Assembly (NCBI GenBank): GCA_046160625.1
Contig: JBJXGZ010000065.1
Span: 14,781-78,780 of the forward strand
Length of the DNA stretch: 64,000 nt
Source: M3007 sp046160625
GTDB lineage: Bacteria; Bacteroidota; Bacteroidia; Chitinophagales; Saprospiraceae
Direction: 5' to 3'
Position numbers and translations under genes: made by a program. Shown in pieces: positions 22,893 to 31,550 of this stretch (position 1 is the stretch's first letter; every line of letters begins with the position of its first letter). Under the pieces are notes generated by a model. It had not been told where the DNA came from, did no database searches, and saw only the letters and a list, made by a program, of their open reading frames with translations.

Positions 22893-25277
22893 TTAGTGCT
22901 TTTCTTGCTTTCCCTCTCTTAGTTCGAAGGCAGGGGCCTCGTTGTGTTGATGGTTCTTCCCATCCGCTTTTTGCTGCTTGGTGCAGTTGTCCGCGCTGAT
23001 TGTTTTGGCATCGGCATTCCCTTTTACTGGTCTTGGCCGGTAGCCGATGCGGTCTTCTTCACGGGCGCCAAACAATTCGGGATAGAGGTACTTCCCTTTT
23101 TCATAGTCCTTTTTGTTCACCTCCGGCACGAGGCGGTGTGCCTGAGCAAACTCGTCGTTGCGCACACCTGTCACTTGCCAGCTCACTTTCACGTTTGGCT
23201 TGTCGGTCTGAATGATAAACTTGTTGCTTTTGACCTCCTCCTTTACAATGGCCTGCGCAAACTGGCCGATGCAGGTGAGTTGGTATTTGAATTCGATGTT
23301 CAAGGCTTCAAAGTATGTAGGGAGTTCCACAGTAGCATAGCCGTTGGCATCGGTAGTGGCATTGCCATTGTAGATATTGAGCATGTCGGGGCTTTCCACA
23401 AAAGAATGATACAGGTACTTGTTGGCAGGATCCTGCGGGTGGTCAATTTCAAAAGAGCCAGACCCTTTGGAGACGCTCCCAGATACTCGGACATTGCCCA
23501 GAAAATCACCTGCAAAGCTTGTAGGGACGGTGCATACTGCATACACAGCAGCGGAATTATTGTCATCATTTGAGTACGCCCTGATACCATCACCGAATCC
23601 TGCGCCTGCAGGCTTGGTATTATCGAAAAGGGCAGAATAATTATTTTGGCTTTCTACGTTCAGTCTAGCATCATTGGCCGGGAAAGTCCGGTTAATAATC
23701 ACGTCGCCTGCCTCTTGAATACTTACCATTGATGTAATACCATTGGTAGAGAAATCAATGTCCCCACCAGAAGCAATCATTTCGATGCCGCCTGAATTGA
23801 TGTTGTGGATGTGAAGGCGGTCGGTACTGGCACCTGCATTATTTATGATGCCCATATCTACCATGGTGGTGCCCGTTTCATCGTACATATTCACAAAGCC
23901 GCCGTCGAACATTCCCATATTGCTAAAAAGACCCGTACCTGGAAACAATTGGAGGCGATCAGCGTACCCGGTTTGAGGCGTAAATCCAAGCCCCACCGAA
24001 CCATCATGGTCAATAACCAGGCGAGAGATAGGACCGCTAGACCCATTGGCAGTAGTGCCAAGCTCCAAGCGTGTCCCTATATTGGAGGCCCCCCAGTTTT
24101 CTGTTGCCCTTGTGGAAAGGAAGGCCCCAACTGCAAAACCACTGCCAGAATAACCGTCGAAGGCAATAGTTCCAAGAACGTTACCACCGAGAATCGAAGT
24201 CGGGGAAGCAATAGAACCGTTGGCACGCCCTAAACGGGAGATCGAGTTGGCGCCATAATACCGGACTTCGAATTCTGAAAGGCTGTTTTGGCTGTGCACA
24301 CTCAGTTTTGAGCTGGGAGCGTTTGTGCCTACTCCGACAAAATTGGTATTCGTATTTGAAATGTCGTTTCCTGTGGCTGTCCACAAAGCAGCCGGAATCA
24401 CCCCCGGAGCAAGGTCGGCAGCGGTGATGGATGCATTGGCTATCTCGTTGGTGCCTACGGCGCTGGCTGCGATTTGGAGGTTAGAGAAAACCCCTGTCAC
24501 GTCGCCTGCCGCTACCGAAGCAGTCGTCAGGTCATTGGAAGCATCGGTGTCCCCGGTGTTGGTGATTACTGTACCTACAACGCTGATACCAGTGCCGCCC
24601 GTGTAAGTTGGGCCGGGAGGGCCAGCAGGGCCAGCGGGGCCGGCAGGGCCAGTTGCTCCAGTTGCCCCAGTGGCACCAGTTGGGCCTTGTGGCCCAGCAG
24701 GGCCAGTTGCTCCAGTTGCGCCGGTCAGACCAGTTGGGCCTTGTGGCCCCACAGGGCCAATTGCTCCAGTTGCACCAGTTGGGCCTTGCGGCCCTGTTGC
24801 TCCTGTCGCACCTGTTGGACCCGCCGGCCCTTGTGGTCCTGTCGCGCCTGTTGGGCCCTGTGGGCCTGCTGGGCCAGGTGAACCCGATAGCGCGGTCTCA
24901 GCAACTTTAGCGTAGGGTACGGCTTGGAGTTCCGTAGCGGCAAAGTTGTACGGCGTGCCGGATATAGTCACCGTCACCTGCACAAAGCGGTTGCTGCTGC
25001 CCCAGTTGATGGTGCCGAAATTGCCCACAATGGGCGTACCTCGTCCGATGACAAGGTTGAAAAGGCCTACTGCATCGGTGCTGATGTTGTGGCTTTCGCG
25101 GTAGATCTCAGCTGGGCCATTGAGGATGCTCACTTGGGCCGTGCCTATTTGGTTGGCGAGCGGGGCAAATGCCGCATTGCGGATGACGGCTTGGTAGTTG
25201 AAGCCCGTTGTTTGGGAAGAAATGGAAAGAGTTGTGAGGGCAAAGAATAGCCCGAGGAGGAGTTTTATCTTTTTCAT
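22893..25277 (-). CDS. secreted collagen-like repeat protein with tail-fibre-like region
   Basis: Protein of 794 residues. Signal peptide (LLLGLFFALTTLSISS) and an N-terminal domain FNYQAVIRNAAFAPLANQ, common in Bacteroidota surface proteins. Then about 31 Gly-X-Y triplets (GPAGPQGPTGATG pattern) at residues 131-226 (about 24600-24887). The C-terminal 560 residues include FVGVGTNAPSSKLSV, a segment seen in phage-tail-like and exosporium-like proteins, and a final domain SFEIDHPQDPANKYLYHSF. No C-terminal sorting domain is visible. A triple-helical surface fibre or adhesin is likely. It follows the T9SS protein gene on the same strand after 76 bp. Confidence 0.8.
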   Translation of the reverse strand: MKKIKLLLGLFFALTTLSISSQTTGFNYQAVIRNAAFAPLANQIGTAQVSILNGPAEIYRESHNISTDAVGLFNLVIGRGTPIVGNFGTINWGSSNRFVQVTVTISGTPYNFAATELQAVPYAKVAETALSGSPGPAGPQGPTGATGPQGPAGPTGATGATGPQGPTGATGAIGPVGPQGPTGLTGATGATGPAGPQGPTGATGATGATGPAGPAGPAGPPGPTYTGGTGISVVGTVITNTGDTDASNDLTTASVAAGDVTGVFSNLQIAASAVGTNEIANASITAADLAPGVIPAALWTATGNDISNTNTNFVGVGTNAPSSKLSVHSQNSLSEFEVRYYGANSISRLGRANGSIASPTSILGGNVLGTIAFDGYSGSGFAVGAFLSTRATENWGASNIGTRLELGTTANGSSGPISRLVIDHDGSVGLGFTPQTGYADRLQLFPGTGLFSNMGMFDGGFVNMYDETGTTMVDMGIINNAGASTDRLHIHNINSGGIEMIASGGDIDFSTNGITSMVSIQEAGDVIINRTFPANDARLNVESQNNYSALFDNTKPAGAGFGDGIRAYSNDDNNSAAVYAVCTVPTSFAGDFLGNVRVSGSVSKGSGSFEIDHPQDPANKYLYHSFVESPDMLNIYNGNATTDANGYATVELPTYFEALNIEFKYQLTCIGQFAQAIVKEEVKSNKFIIQTDKPNVKVSWQVTGVRNDEFAQAHRLVPEVNKKDYEKGKYLYPELFGAREEDRIGYRPRPVKGNADAKTISADNCTKQQKADGKNHQHNEAPAFELREGKQEKH
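24600..24887 (-). repeat. Gly-X-Y coding repeat
   Basis: A 9-bp based repeat encoding about 31 collagen-like triplets rich in Gly-Pro-X and Gly-Ala-Thr. Long frames on the opposite strand here are its shadows. Confidence 0.85.
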
Positions 25278-25353
25278 AAGTTGTTGATTTGAATTGTTTG
25301 TTAAAGCCCGGAACAGCCAGCCCCGACACTTCGGGGTGTTCCGAGGTAAAATG

Positions 25354-25854
25354 TCAATTTGCTTTCACAAATTTTACAGCCGCGCCGCTGCCAGAAGGGT
25401 CAGCAAGGCGGAGCAGGTACACCCCAGGGGGTAATTGCCCAACATGGATGCTTTTGTCAGAAAATCCATCGAGCCTGAGCTCGCCCAAAACAGGCTGGCC
25501 GAGCAAGTCCCAGATTGAGACAGTTAAAAAACTGCTTTCGGAAGGAGGCGTGAATTGGAGGAAAAGTGTGTACGCCACCGGATTGGGCCATATTTCTATG
25601 CCCCATGCGGCCAAGTCAAGGTCCGTCACACGTACCGTTTGCAGTGCACCGTTGTGAAAGCCTTGGCCGTAAGAATACGTGGGGAGCGCTTGGCCCTGAA
25701 TAGCGACTTCACCAATGGTAAAAGCAAGCCGAGCGGTGCTGCCGGCGTCACTGATCGAAGTGCCCGCTGAAGCCAGCACATCGGGTCGGAGTTGTTGTGC
25801 GTGGGTCAGCGATAGCCAGCCTAGGCACAGGAGGAAAATTTTGAGTTTTGTCAT
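25354..25854 (-). CDS. T9SS C-terminal sorting domain protein
   Basis: Protein of 166 residues with a signal peptide (IFLLCLGWLSLTHAQ). About 75 residues, FTIGEVAIQGQALPTYSYGQ, precede a type A sorting domain that starts IEIWPNPVAYTLFL and ends PPGVYLLRLADPSGS. Such short proteins (GEV/YGQGF type) are common in Bacteroidota and usually precede a larger surface protein, here the collagen-like gene. Probably exported through the type IX system and anchored or released at the cell surface. Confidence 0.85.
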   Translation of the reverse strand: MTKLKIFLLCLGWLSLTHAQQLRPDVLASAGTSISDAGSTARLAFTIGEVAIQGQALPTYSYGQGFHNGALQTVRVTDLDLAAWGIEIWPNPVAYTLFLQFTPPSESSFLTVSIWDLLGQPVLGELRLDGFSDKSIHVGQLPPGVYLLRLADPSGSGAAVKFVKAN

Positions 25855-26198
25855 GCTAAGTCAAGATTTATAAGATGAAGGATTTTATTTCCATCGATGA
25901 TTTGCCCAATTACTTGGGAAGTTCAAAGAAGTTCGCTGCGTTTGTTAAAACGCCCAAAAATAGATAAGAAAAAGGATGAATCCTTGAAATTAAGGTGACA
26001 TTCTTGATTGCTATGTATGCATCAAAGGAGTGAGTGCGTGAACAATTGCCACTTTCGCCCTAAGGCAAATTTGTTTTGTGGAAAACTTGTGGCTGTTTCC
26101 TGTAGGCCGGTGCACTACTTTTGCCGCGCTGAAAATGTATGGTGGAATGGTATTCTGCCCTTACTGCCGGCGTATCCTTCAGGCTTACAACTTTGACA
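25855..26198. other. divergent intergenic region
   Basis: Separates the T9SS gene (minus) from the nucleoid-associated protein gene (plus). It contains the word TGTGGAAAACTTGTGGC at 26077 and a TACTTTTG box at 26116-26123. I see no gene in it. Confidence 0.6.
26077..26123 (+). promoter_or_regulatory. promoter-like element for nucleoid-associated protein gene
   Basis: TGTGGAAAACTTGTG at 26077-26091 stands 39 bp before TACTTTTG (26116-26123). The same pair at the same distance occurs at 22690/22729, and a looser version at 62072/62106. Confidence 0.45.
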
Positions 26199-27248
26199 AT
26201 GCTCGACTTTTCCTCCGCCCGACTTTCCCGCCTTGCCGCCACCTGGGTCGGCAACAAAAACCGCTATGAAGGCATCGTAGTGCCCAAACAAACCCTTATT
26301 CCCATCCACGACGCGGCAGAGGAGATGCTTATCGCCTCGTTCCTGAAACCCTTCGAGAAAACAGAAGAGTTTTTTTACTTCCACCACGAGGAGGATGTAA
26401 GTCAACACCAAGTATATCAAGCTTGTATGGAGGTTTTCCAGAATCCGGAAAGCCTTACGGATCATGTGGCCAACCTGGCGCAAATGCTGTATGCGCACTG
26501 CGAAAACCCAAAGGTGCAGGGCGGGGAATTTTTCCTGGCGCATTTTGAAGACCTGATGTTGCAAGGCGAACCGACCTCAGCTATCGGCCTCTGGAAAGTG
26601 GAGAACAAGGACCCATTTTTTAAAACGGAGCGTTCAGCAGAATCCTTCGTACTAAATATCATGGAGGGTATCCCGACCGGGAAACCGCAGGTAGCAGCGG
26701 TGATTTTCAATCTCGATGAGGCAGAAGGTTTCCGCATTTGCGCGGTGGATACCGTGACCAAAAAAGACGAGCGTTCTTTCTGGAAAGACGAGTTTTTACG
26801 CCTGCGCCCCATAGAGGACAACTACTTCAACACGCGCCACCATATCAACCTCGCCAGTGAGTTCATCAGCCAAAAAGCGCCGTTCAAATTTGGACTTGAC
26901 CGCACGGAGACCATTGATCTGCTAAACCGTTCGGGCGAATATTTTAAAGAAAACGACCTGTTCGAGGTGGATGATTTTACGCAAAAACTATTTCCCGAAG
27001 AAGAAAAGCAGGAAGCGTTCCGCGAATTCCGCGAACAGTACGCAACTGCTTATGCTGTGCCGCTTGAAGACAAGTTTGACATCAGCGATCAAGCGGTGAA
27101 GCGAGATTTCAAAGTGTTTAAGAGCGTTTTAAAATTGGACAAAAACTTCCACATTTACGTTCACGGACGGCGTGATCTCATTGAGCGGGGTTACGATGAT
27201 GTGAAGGGAAAGAAGTATTATAAGGTGTGGTTTGAGCATGAGGAGTAA
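26199..27248 (+). CDS. nucleoid-associated protein (NdpA/YejK family)
   Basis: Protein of 349 residues from the ATG at 26199 (MLDFSSARLSRLAATWVGNK); the open frame further upstream has no family match. It matches the 37-kDa nucleoid-associated protein family of Bacteroidota: HYEGIVVPKQ-like opening (YEGIVVPKQTLIPI), FYFHHEEDVSQHQVY, FLAHFEDLMLQGE and a C-terminal KVFKSVLKLDKNFHIYVHG. In E. coli YejK binds nucleoid DNA; the role here is inferred. Stand-alone gene ended by a 40-bp inverted repeat. Confidence 0.85.
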   Translation: MLDFSSARLSRLAATWVGNKNRYEGIVVPKQTLIPIHDAAEEMLIASFLKPFEKTEEFFYFHHEEDVSQHQVYQACMEVFQNPESLTDHVANLAQMLYAHCENPKVQGGEFFLAHFEDLMLQGEPTSAIGLWKVENKDPFFKTERSAESFVLNIMEGIPTGKPQVAAVIFNLDEAEGFRICAVDTVTKKDERSFWKDEFLRLRPIEDNYFNTRHHINLASEFISQKAPFKFGLDRTETIDLLNRSGEYFKENDLFEVDDFTQKLFPEEEKQEAFREFREQYATAYAVPLEDKFDISDQAVKRDFKVFKSVLKLDKNFHIYVHGRRDLIERGYDDVKGKKYYKVWFEHEE

Positions 27249-27250
27249 TC

Positions 27251-27345
27251 GAACACGGATCACACATACGAGATACGGATTTGCACAGATAAATTTATCA
27301 AAAAAATCTGTGCAAATCCGTGTCTCGTATGTGTGATCCGTGTTC
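27251..27345. repeat. 40-bp inverted repeat between convergent genes
   Basis: Arms 27251-27290 and 27306-27345 match over 40 bp with one mismatch, around a 15-base loop. The arm begins GAACACGGATCACACATACG. Confidence 0.95.
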
Positions 27346-27362
27346 CATTTGCACCAGAGTTT

Positions 27363-27944
27363 TTATATCTGTCCAATCAACCGCTCCTTCAGCTGTTTAA
27401 ACTCCTCTTCGCTGAGTATCCCCGCATCCTTCATGTCGGAGAGTTTTTTGATTTTATCAATCGCGGCATCCGATTCACTTTGGGGCGCAGGCTCATTTTG
27501 GCTCAATTCCTGAACCATTTTTTTACCCTCCTCCATTTCAGTTTCGTAGGTTTTGCGGGCTTTTGTCAAGTCAAGATCTTCCAAAGTGCCGCCACGTTCA
27601 AGGTGGTTTGCAACGGTTCGTCCGAGTGCCCAGGTAGAAGCTCCTGAAAGGATGGGCATACTCAATTCGCCGATAATGGTACCTACGCCAGGAATGGCTT
27701 TTACCAGGCTCGCACCCAGCCGTGCTGCGCTGCCACCCACTATGGCCGACACGATGGTTTTGCCCAGGTTGTCAAAAAAACTGACATTGTAAAGTTTGGC
27801 AAGTTGGCGGAGCATGTTAAGCTGCACTCCACTCACGGCCAGCAAATCCATACCTGGAAGCGGAATAAGTGCTGCGCCGAGTGAAAACCCTACATGATTT
27901 TTAATGATTTCGGAGGATTTAACTTGTTTTTCTTCTTTTGACAT
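27363..27944 (-). CDS. DUF697 membrane protein with SHOCT domain
   Basis: Protein of 193 residues from MSKEEKQVKSS at 27944; an upstream ATG at 28031 is possible. The central part, HVGFSLGAALIPLPGMDLLA through LYNVSFFDNLGKTIVSAIVG, matches DUF697, a hydrophobic glycine-rich domain found in inner-membrane proteins and GTPase partners. The C-terminal 30 residues (KLSDMKDAGILSEEEFKQLK) are a SHOCT motif. Function unknown; possibly a membrane-associated oligomer. Confidence 0.8.
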   Translation of the reverse strand: MSKEEKQVKSSEIIKNHVGFSLGAALIPLPGMDLLAVSGVQLNMLRQLAKLYNVSFFDNLGKTIVSAIVGGSAARLGASLVKAIPGVGTIIGELSMPILSGASTWALGRTVANHLERGGTLEDLDLTKARKTYETEMEEGKKMVQELSQNEPAPQSESDAAIDKIKKLSDMKDAGILSEEEFKQLKERLIGQI

Positions 27945-28229
27945 GGCTTTTGAAAATGATTTTTCATGTTCGATGAGATCGAACAAGGTTAAGAAAGGGA
28001 AAAGTTTGCCCGGGTTGAATGAAAGGGTCATTTTGTGCTTGATTCGTCTATCAGAGAGGACAGTTATTTGAAGCACAAAAGAGCACCAATACGAGCGCGA
28101 TTCGAAGGAATTACCGACGAATCGCTATTGAAAAAGTACAAATGAGGTGGAATGGCAACTTTCGATTCGCCAAAATAGGCGGAACGGACGGATTGAATCT
28201 GTTACTTGGAACTTCCCAACTTGGAACTA

Positions 28230-28997
28230 TTACCCCACTTTGCCAATCGCTAATACTGTGGTAGGAGTCGGGTTGCCTTCAGGATTTTGTTCTTCCGAAA
28301 TGGCAAAGGCAACAGGATTCTCGACAGAGCCGACAGAAGCGCACATATTGGGGGCTTGCATTCCTAAACTGACAGGCTTGTCTCCCACAATAGCCCAGAA
28401 TTGATAATAGTTTCCGGGTTTAGGCGTTGGCAACCCATAAGGGTCGTAGGCCATTTTCTTCAGTCGGGCGTTGTAATACACAACAGTATTAATGCCTTTC
28501 CCATCTGATACAAGGATACGTTGGGTGGCTGGGTCACAAAGCAATTCGGCAATCGGGTCAGGTTTTTGGATTTCCTGGTTGCAGGCTACCAATTGTTGGG
28601 CAAGCGAATCTGTCCTGAATCTTAACTCATTGTTATCACGACCCAAATTTTTTTGCTTCAAAAACAAGAAGCTGCAGGCTGCTAAAAGAGTGAAGGCAAG
28701 GAATTGAAAGAGCCTCAAAGAAAATTTGCTGGAATCAGGAACAGGATTATCGGGCGGAGAAAGGTTTGGTTTTTCCTGACCGATGCGCTCCATAATGTTA
28801 TCTTTAATCCAATCTGGAGGCTGTACCGCATGGGCTGCAGCATAAGACTCAAGCGAGGCTTCGATGGAGGACAACTCAGCACGAACTTCGGCGTGCTCGG
28901 TTGCCATGCGCTCCACCTGTGCGCGCTCTTCGGCTGTACATTGCCCGAGCACGTATGCTTCAAGCAAGCCCGATTGGATGAACGATTGGAGATCCAT
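28230..28997 (-). CDS. anti-sigma factor (RskA-like)
   Basis: Membrane protein of 255 residues. The N-terminal cytoplasmic part GLLEAYVLGQCTAEERAQVE is an anti-sigma domain of the zinc-less type. A single membrane helix (FQFLAFTLLAACSFLFL) lies near residues 93-110. The periplasmic RskA-like domain includes ILVSDGKGINTVVYYNARLK, NYYQFWAIVGDKPVSLG and a terminal TPTTVLAIG. It follows the ECF sigma gene by 85 bp in the same direction and should sequester that sigma factor. The released regulon cannot be seen. Confidence 0.88.
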   Translation of the reverse strand: MDLQSFIQSGLLEAYVLGQCTAEERAQVERMATEHAEVRAELSSIEASLESYAAAHAVQPPDWIKDNIMERIGQEKPNLSPPDNPVPDSSKFSLRLFQFLAFTLLAACSFLFLKQKNLGRDNNELRFRTDSLAQQLVACNQEIQKPDPIAELLCDPATQRILVSDGKGINTVVYYNARLKKMAYDPYGLPTPKPGNYYQFWAIVGDKPVSLGMQAPNMCASVGSVENPVAFAISEEQNPEGNPTPTTVLAIGKVG

Positions 28998-29082
28998 TAT
29001 CAGTTAACTATGTACAATATACTATGAACCGTGAGACTTCTAAGCCGCAGCGCCCCGTAGCATTTTGCTAAATTTTCAAATT

Positions 29083-29649
29083 TTATTTACCCAAAAAGCA
29101 CATTGACCATATAATCAGAGTAACCACATTCACTGTAAAAATACCGCGCAACTCAGTAATGGCATAGCGCAAGCGGGTTTTGATGGTGCCGAGCGGGATA
29201 CCCGTTTCTTCGGCGGCCTCCTCTTGTGTGTAGCCTTGAAAATAAATAAGATCAATCAGTTTCTTGTACTTTTCATCTAAGCGGTTTACCATTTCCCGTA
29301 CACCAATCTGGTCTGGGTTGATGCTTTCACCGCCGGGGCTATGTACGAGTGAATCAAGTGAATCGGTTTTGCTTGATTTTTGAAAATGCGCCGTCCGCGT
29401 CGCATCAATTGCAGTATTCCGAGCGATATTCAGCAGCCATGTAAACAGCCTCCCTTTTGAGGCATCGTAGCTTGCGCCGTTTCGCCATGCCTTCACAAAT
29501 GTGTCCTGCAGAACCTGCTCCGCCAGCTCACGCTGCTGTACGATGCGCAATACCACACCAAAAAGCGCAGCACCATACGCATCGTACAAATTGCCGATGG
29601 CTGTGCGGTCTTGTGCTTGAAGACGGTTGATAAGTTGTTGGTCTTGCAT
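29083..29649 (-). CDS. ECF RNA polymerase sigma factor
   Basis: Sigma-70 family protein of 188 residues with sigma2 (LYDAYGAALFGVVLRIVQQ, then TFVKAWRNG and FTWLLNIARNTAIDATR) and sigma4 (YTQEEAAEETGIPLGTIKTR). It is coupled to the RskA-like anti-sigma gene downstream, as in SigK/RskA pairs. The hydrophobic tail after LRGIFTV (NVVTLIIWSMCFL) is unusual and may be a membrane contact. Confidence 0.92.
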   Translation of the reverse strand: MQDQQLINRLQAQDRTAIGNLYDAYGAALFGVVLRIVQQRELAEQVLQDTFVKAWRNGASYDASKGRLFTWLLNIARNTAIDATRTAHFQKSSKTDSLDSLVHSPGGESINPDQIGVREMVNRLDEKYKKLIDLIYFQGYTQEEAAEETGIPLGTIKTRLRYAITELRGIFTVNVVTLIIWSMCFLGK

Positions 29650-29907
29650 CTGTTAGGAAGCCCATGCCAGATTGAAGCTGCGGGCTGAACGCTGCAAAAG
29701 TCAGGCTTTTTTTTCCCTCCACAAACCTTTTACCAACAATTGAACAAAGACATAATATTGCTCAAAAATTTGAACAACTATTGAACAGATTCTAGCTTGT
29801 AACTTCAACATATACGCGCTGACCTTTGCCTTGGTTTTCAAGATGAACGATTGGAGTTGAATTTTTCTGACTGTTGGAAAACAGGGCAGATTTAAAATGC
29901 TTATTTT
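29650..29907. other. spacer upstream of ECF sigma gene
   Basis: 258 bp, AT-rich, with no ORF. CAATTGAACAAAGACATAAT and AACAACTATTGAACAG repeat the word TTGAACA. No confident promoter. Confidence 0.4.
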
Positions 29908-31437
29908 TTAATCCACATTATGCGCAACGGAAAGTGCGCGTCTCAAATGACCGAGCCAGCGCGAATATGCTTTGCTGAGCTCGGAATGGTTGTGCAATAT
30001 CGGCCTATAAACAGCAACGAGCGAAATCTGCTGGTTCAATGCCGCTTCCGGGCTTTCGAAAAGACCGACCGAAACACCGGCAGCCTTCGCTGCGCCAACC
30101 GCGCCGGTGGTGTCCAACACTTCGATTTCTACTCCCATCAGGGTCGCAATGGTTTCGGAAAAAATCGCCGATTGGAACAGGTTGTCATTGCCAACCCGCA
30201 TGGTGTGAATCGGAATACCCATGTCGCGCATGGCCTCCATTCCGTACACAAAAGCAAAAGCGATGCCTTCCAACGCAGCCCGGTAAATATGCCGCTGTTC
30301 GTGGCGGTTGAATTGCAGGCCAAGAACTTTCGCACCAGGGTTTTGATTGCCCAACATGCGTTCAGCGCCATTGCCGAAGGGCAAGATGCTCAGCCCTTCG
30401 CTGCCAATAGGGACGCTGGCCGCGAGTTGTTCCATTTCTGGGTATGTATTCGTCAGACGACTTAAAGTCGTCAGACCAAGGCTAAAGTTTTCTCGCACCC
30501 AACGATACAAACTTCCCGCACCATTGATGCAAAGCAACACGCCCGTGAGCGGGTTTTCCAGAGAATAATTAACGTGCGCAAAACTGTTGACACGCTGTTG
30601 CGGATCGTAAACTGGTAGCTCACTTACGGCATATACCACCCCGGAGGTGCCACCTGTTGCGGCCACTTCGCCCGGGCGCAACACATTGAGTGACAAAGCG
30701 TTGTTTGGCTGATCGCCCGCGCGATAGCCGATTGGGGTGCCAACCGCCAGGCCAAATGCAGAGGCTGCTTTCGGGCTAAGTTTTCCTTGTTTTCCAAAAG
30801 CCGGGACAATATCGGGGATCAACTTTGCAGGAATCTGGTAATGTTCTAAAATCTGTTCAGCAAGGGCATTCGACTTGAAATCCCAAAAAACACCTTCAGA
30901 AAGACCCGTTACAGTGGTGTAAATTTCTCCCGTCATGCGATAAGCAATGTAGTCGCCTGGCAGCATGATTTTGTCAATTAGGGCAAAAATTTCCGGCTCG
31001 TTTTCGTGTACCCAGCAGAGTTTGGAGGCGGTAAAATTGCCAGGGGAGTTCAGGTAATTTCCCAAACAATACGATTCTCCCAATGCTGCAAAGGCTTGAT
31101 TCCCAATATCAACGGCTCGACTGTCGCACCAGATGATGGCAGGGCGCAACACCTGGCCCTCCTTGTCAACAATCACAAGTCCGTGCATTTGGTATGCTAT
31201 ACCGATGGCTGCGATTTGGTCAGCGGGTACTAGCGTTTTTGCCATTAATTTCCTCGTCGCGGCACAGGCTGCGTCCCACCAGTCCTCCGGGTTTTGCTCG
31301 GCCCAATCCGGTTGTGGCGAGGAGATGGGCATTTCTGTTTCAGGGTGTTGGGCTGTGCCAACTACCGAGCCGTCGGCAGCGTTTACGAGCGCGATTTTGA
31401 CGGAGGAGGAGCCAATATCGTAGCCTAGAAGGTACAT
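29908..31437 (-). CDS. xylB: xylulokinase (FGGY family carbohydrate kinase)
   Basis: Kinase of 509 residues that phosphorylates D-xylulose. N-terminal LGYDIGSSSVKIALVNAADG, the substrate-binding region EMPISSPQPDWAEQNPEDWW, GYRAGDQPNNALSLNVLRPG with the catalytic aspartate, and ATGGTSGVVY in the second domain. FGGY members differ in sugar, but this set of motifs fits xylulokinase best. An in-frame palindrome at 30456-30472 adds the stretch TTLSRLT in a loop near residue 325. No xylose isomerase gene is next to it. Confidence 0.85.
   Translation of the reverse strand: MYLLGYDIGSSSVKIALVNAADGSVVGTAQHPETEMPISSPQPDWAEQNPEDWWDAACAATRKLMAKTLVPADQIAAIGIAYQMHGLVIVDKEGQVLRPAIIWCDSRAVDIGNQAFAALGESYCLGNYLNSPGNFTASKLCWVHENEPEIFALIDKIMLPGDYIAYRMTGEIYTTVTGLSEGVFWDFKSNALAEQILEHYQIPAKLIPDIVPAFGKQGKLSPKAASAFGLAVGTPIGYRAGDQPNNALSLNVLRPGEVAATGGTSGVVYAVSELPVYDPQQRVNSFAHVNYSLENPLTGVLLCINGAGSLYRWVRENFSLGLTTLSRLTNTYPEMEQLAASVPIGSEGLSILPFGNGAERMLGNQNPGAKVLGLQFNRHEQRHIYRAALEGIAFAFVYGMEAMRDMGIPIHTMRVGNDNLFQSAIFSETIATLMGVEIEVLDTTGAVGAAKAAGVSVGLFESPEAALNQQISLVAVYRPILHNHSELSKAYSRWLGHLRRALSVAHNVD
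30456..30472. repeat. GACGACTT/AAGTCGTC palindrome inside xylulokinase gene
   Basis: Arms of 8 bp around one base, flanked by direct GTCAGAC copies. Related in form to the GTGACTT/AAGTCAC element in murD. Confidence 0.6.
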
Positions 31438-31500
31438 TTTTGGGTAGTACAGGAGACTATGGATTTCACGCCGATACTGCGCTGCAAGGTAGTGTAGTCG

Positions 31501-31533
31501 AGTGATAGTCTCGCCGAAAAGGAGACTATCACT
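31501..31533. repeat. 12-bp stem hairpin in kinase-T9SS spacer
   Basis: AGTGATAGTCTC (31501-31512) pairs with GAGACTATCACT (31522-31533) around a 9-base loop, between the 3' end of the gene at 31551 and the kinase start. Confidence 0.8.
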
Positions 31534-31550
31534 TGGTAATTACTTGACAA

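Noticed and set aside
24608..24915. Several plus-strand frames of repeated short motifs
   Set aside because: They are antisense to the Gly-X-Y region of the collagen-like gene.
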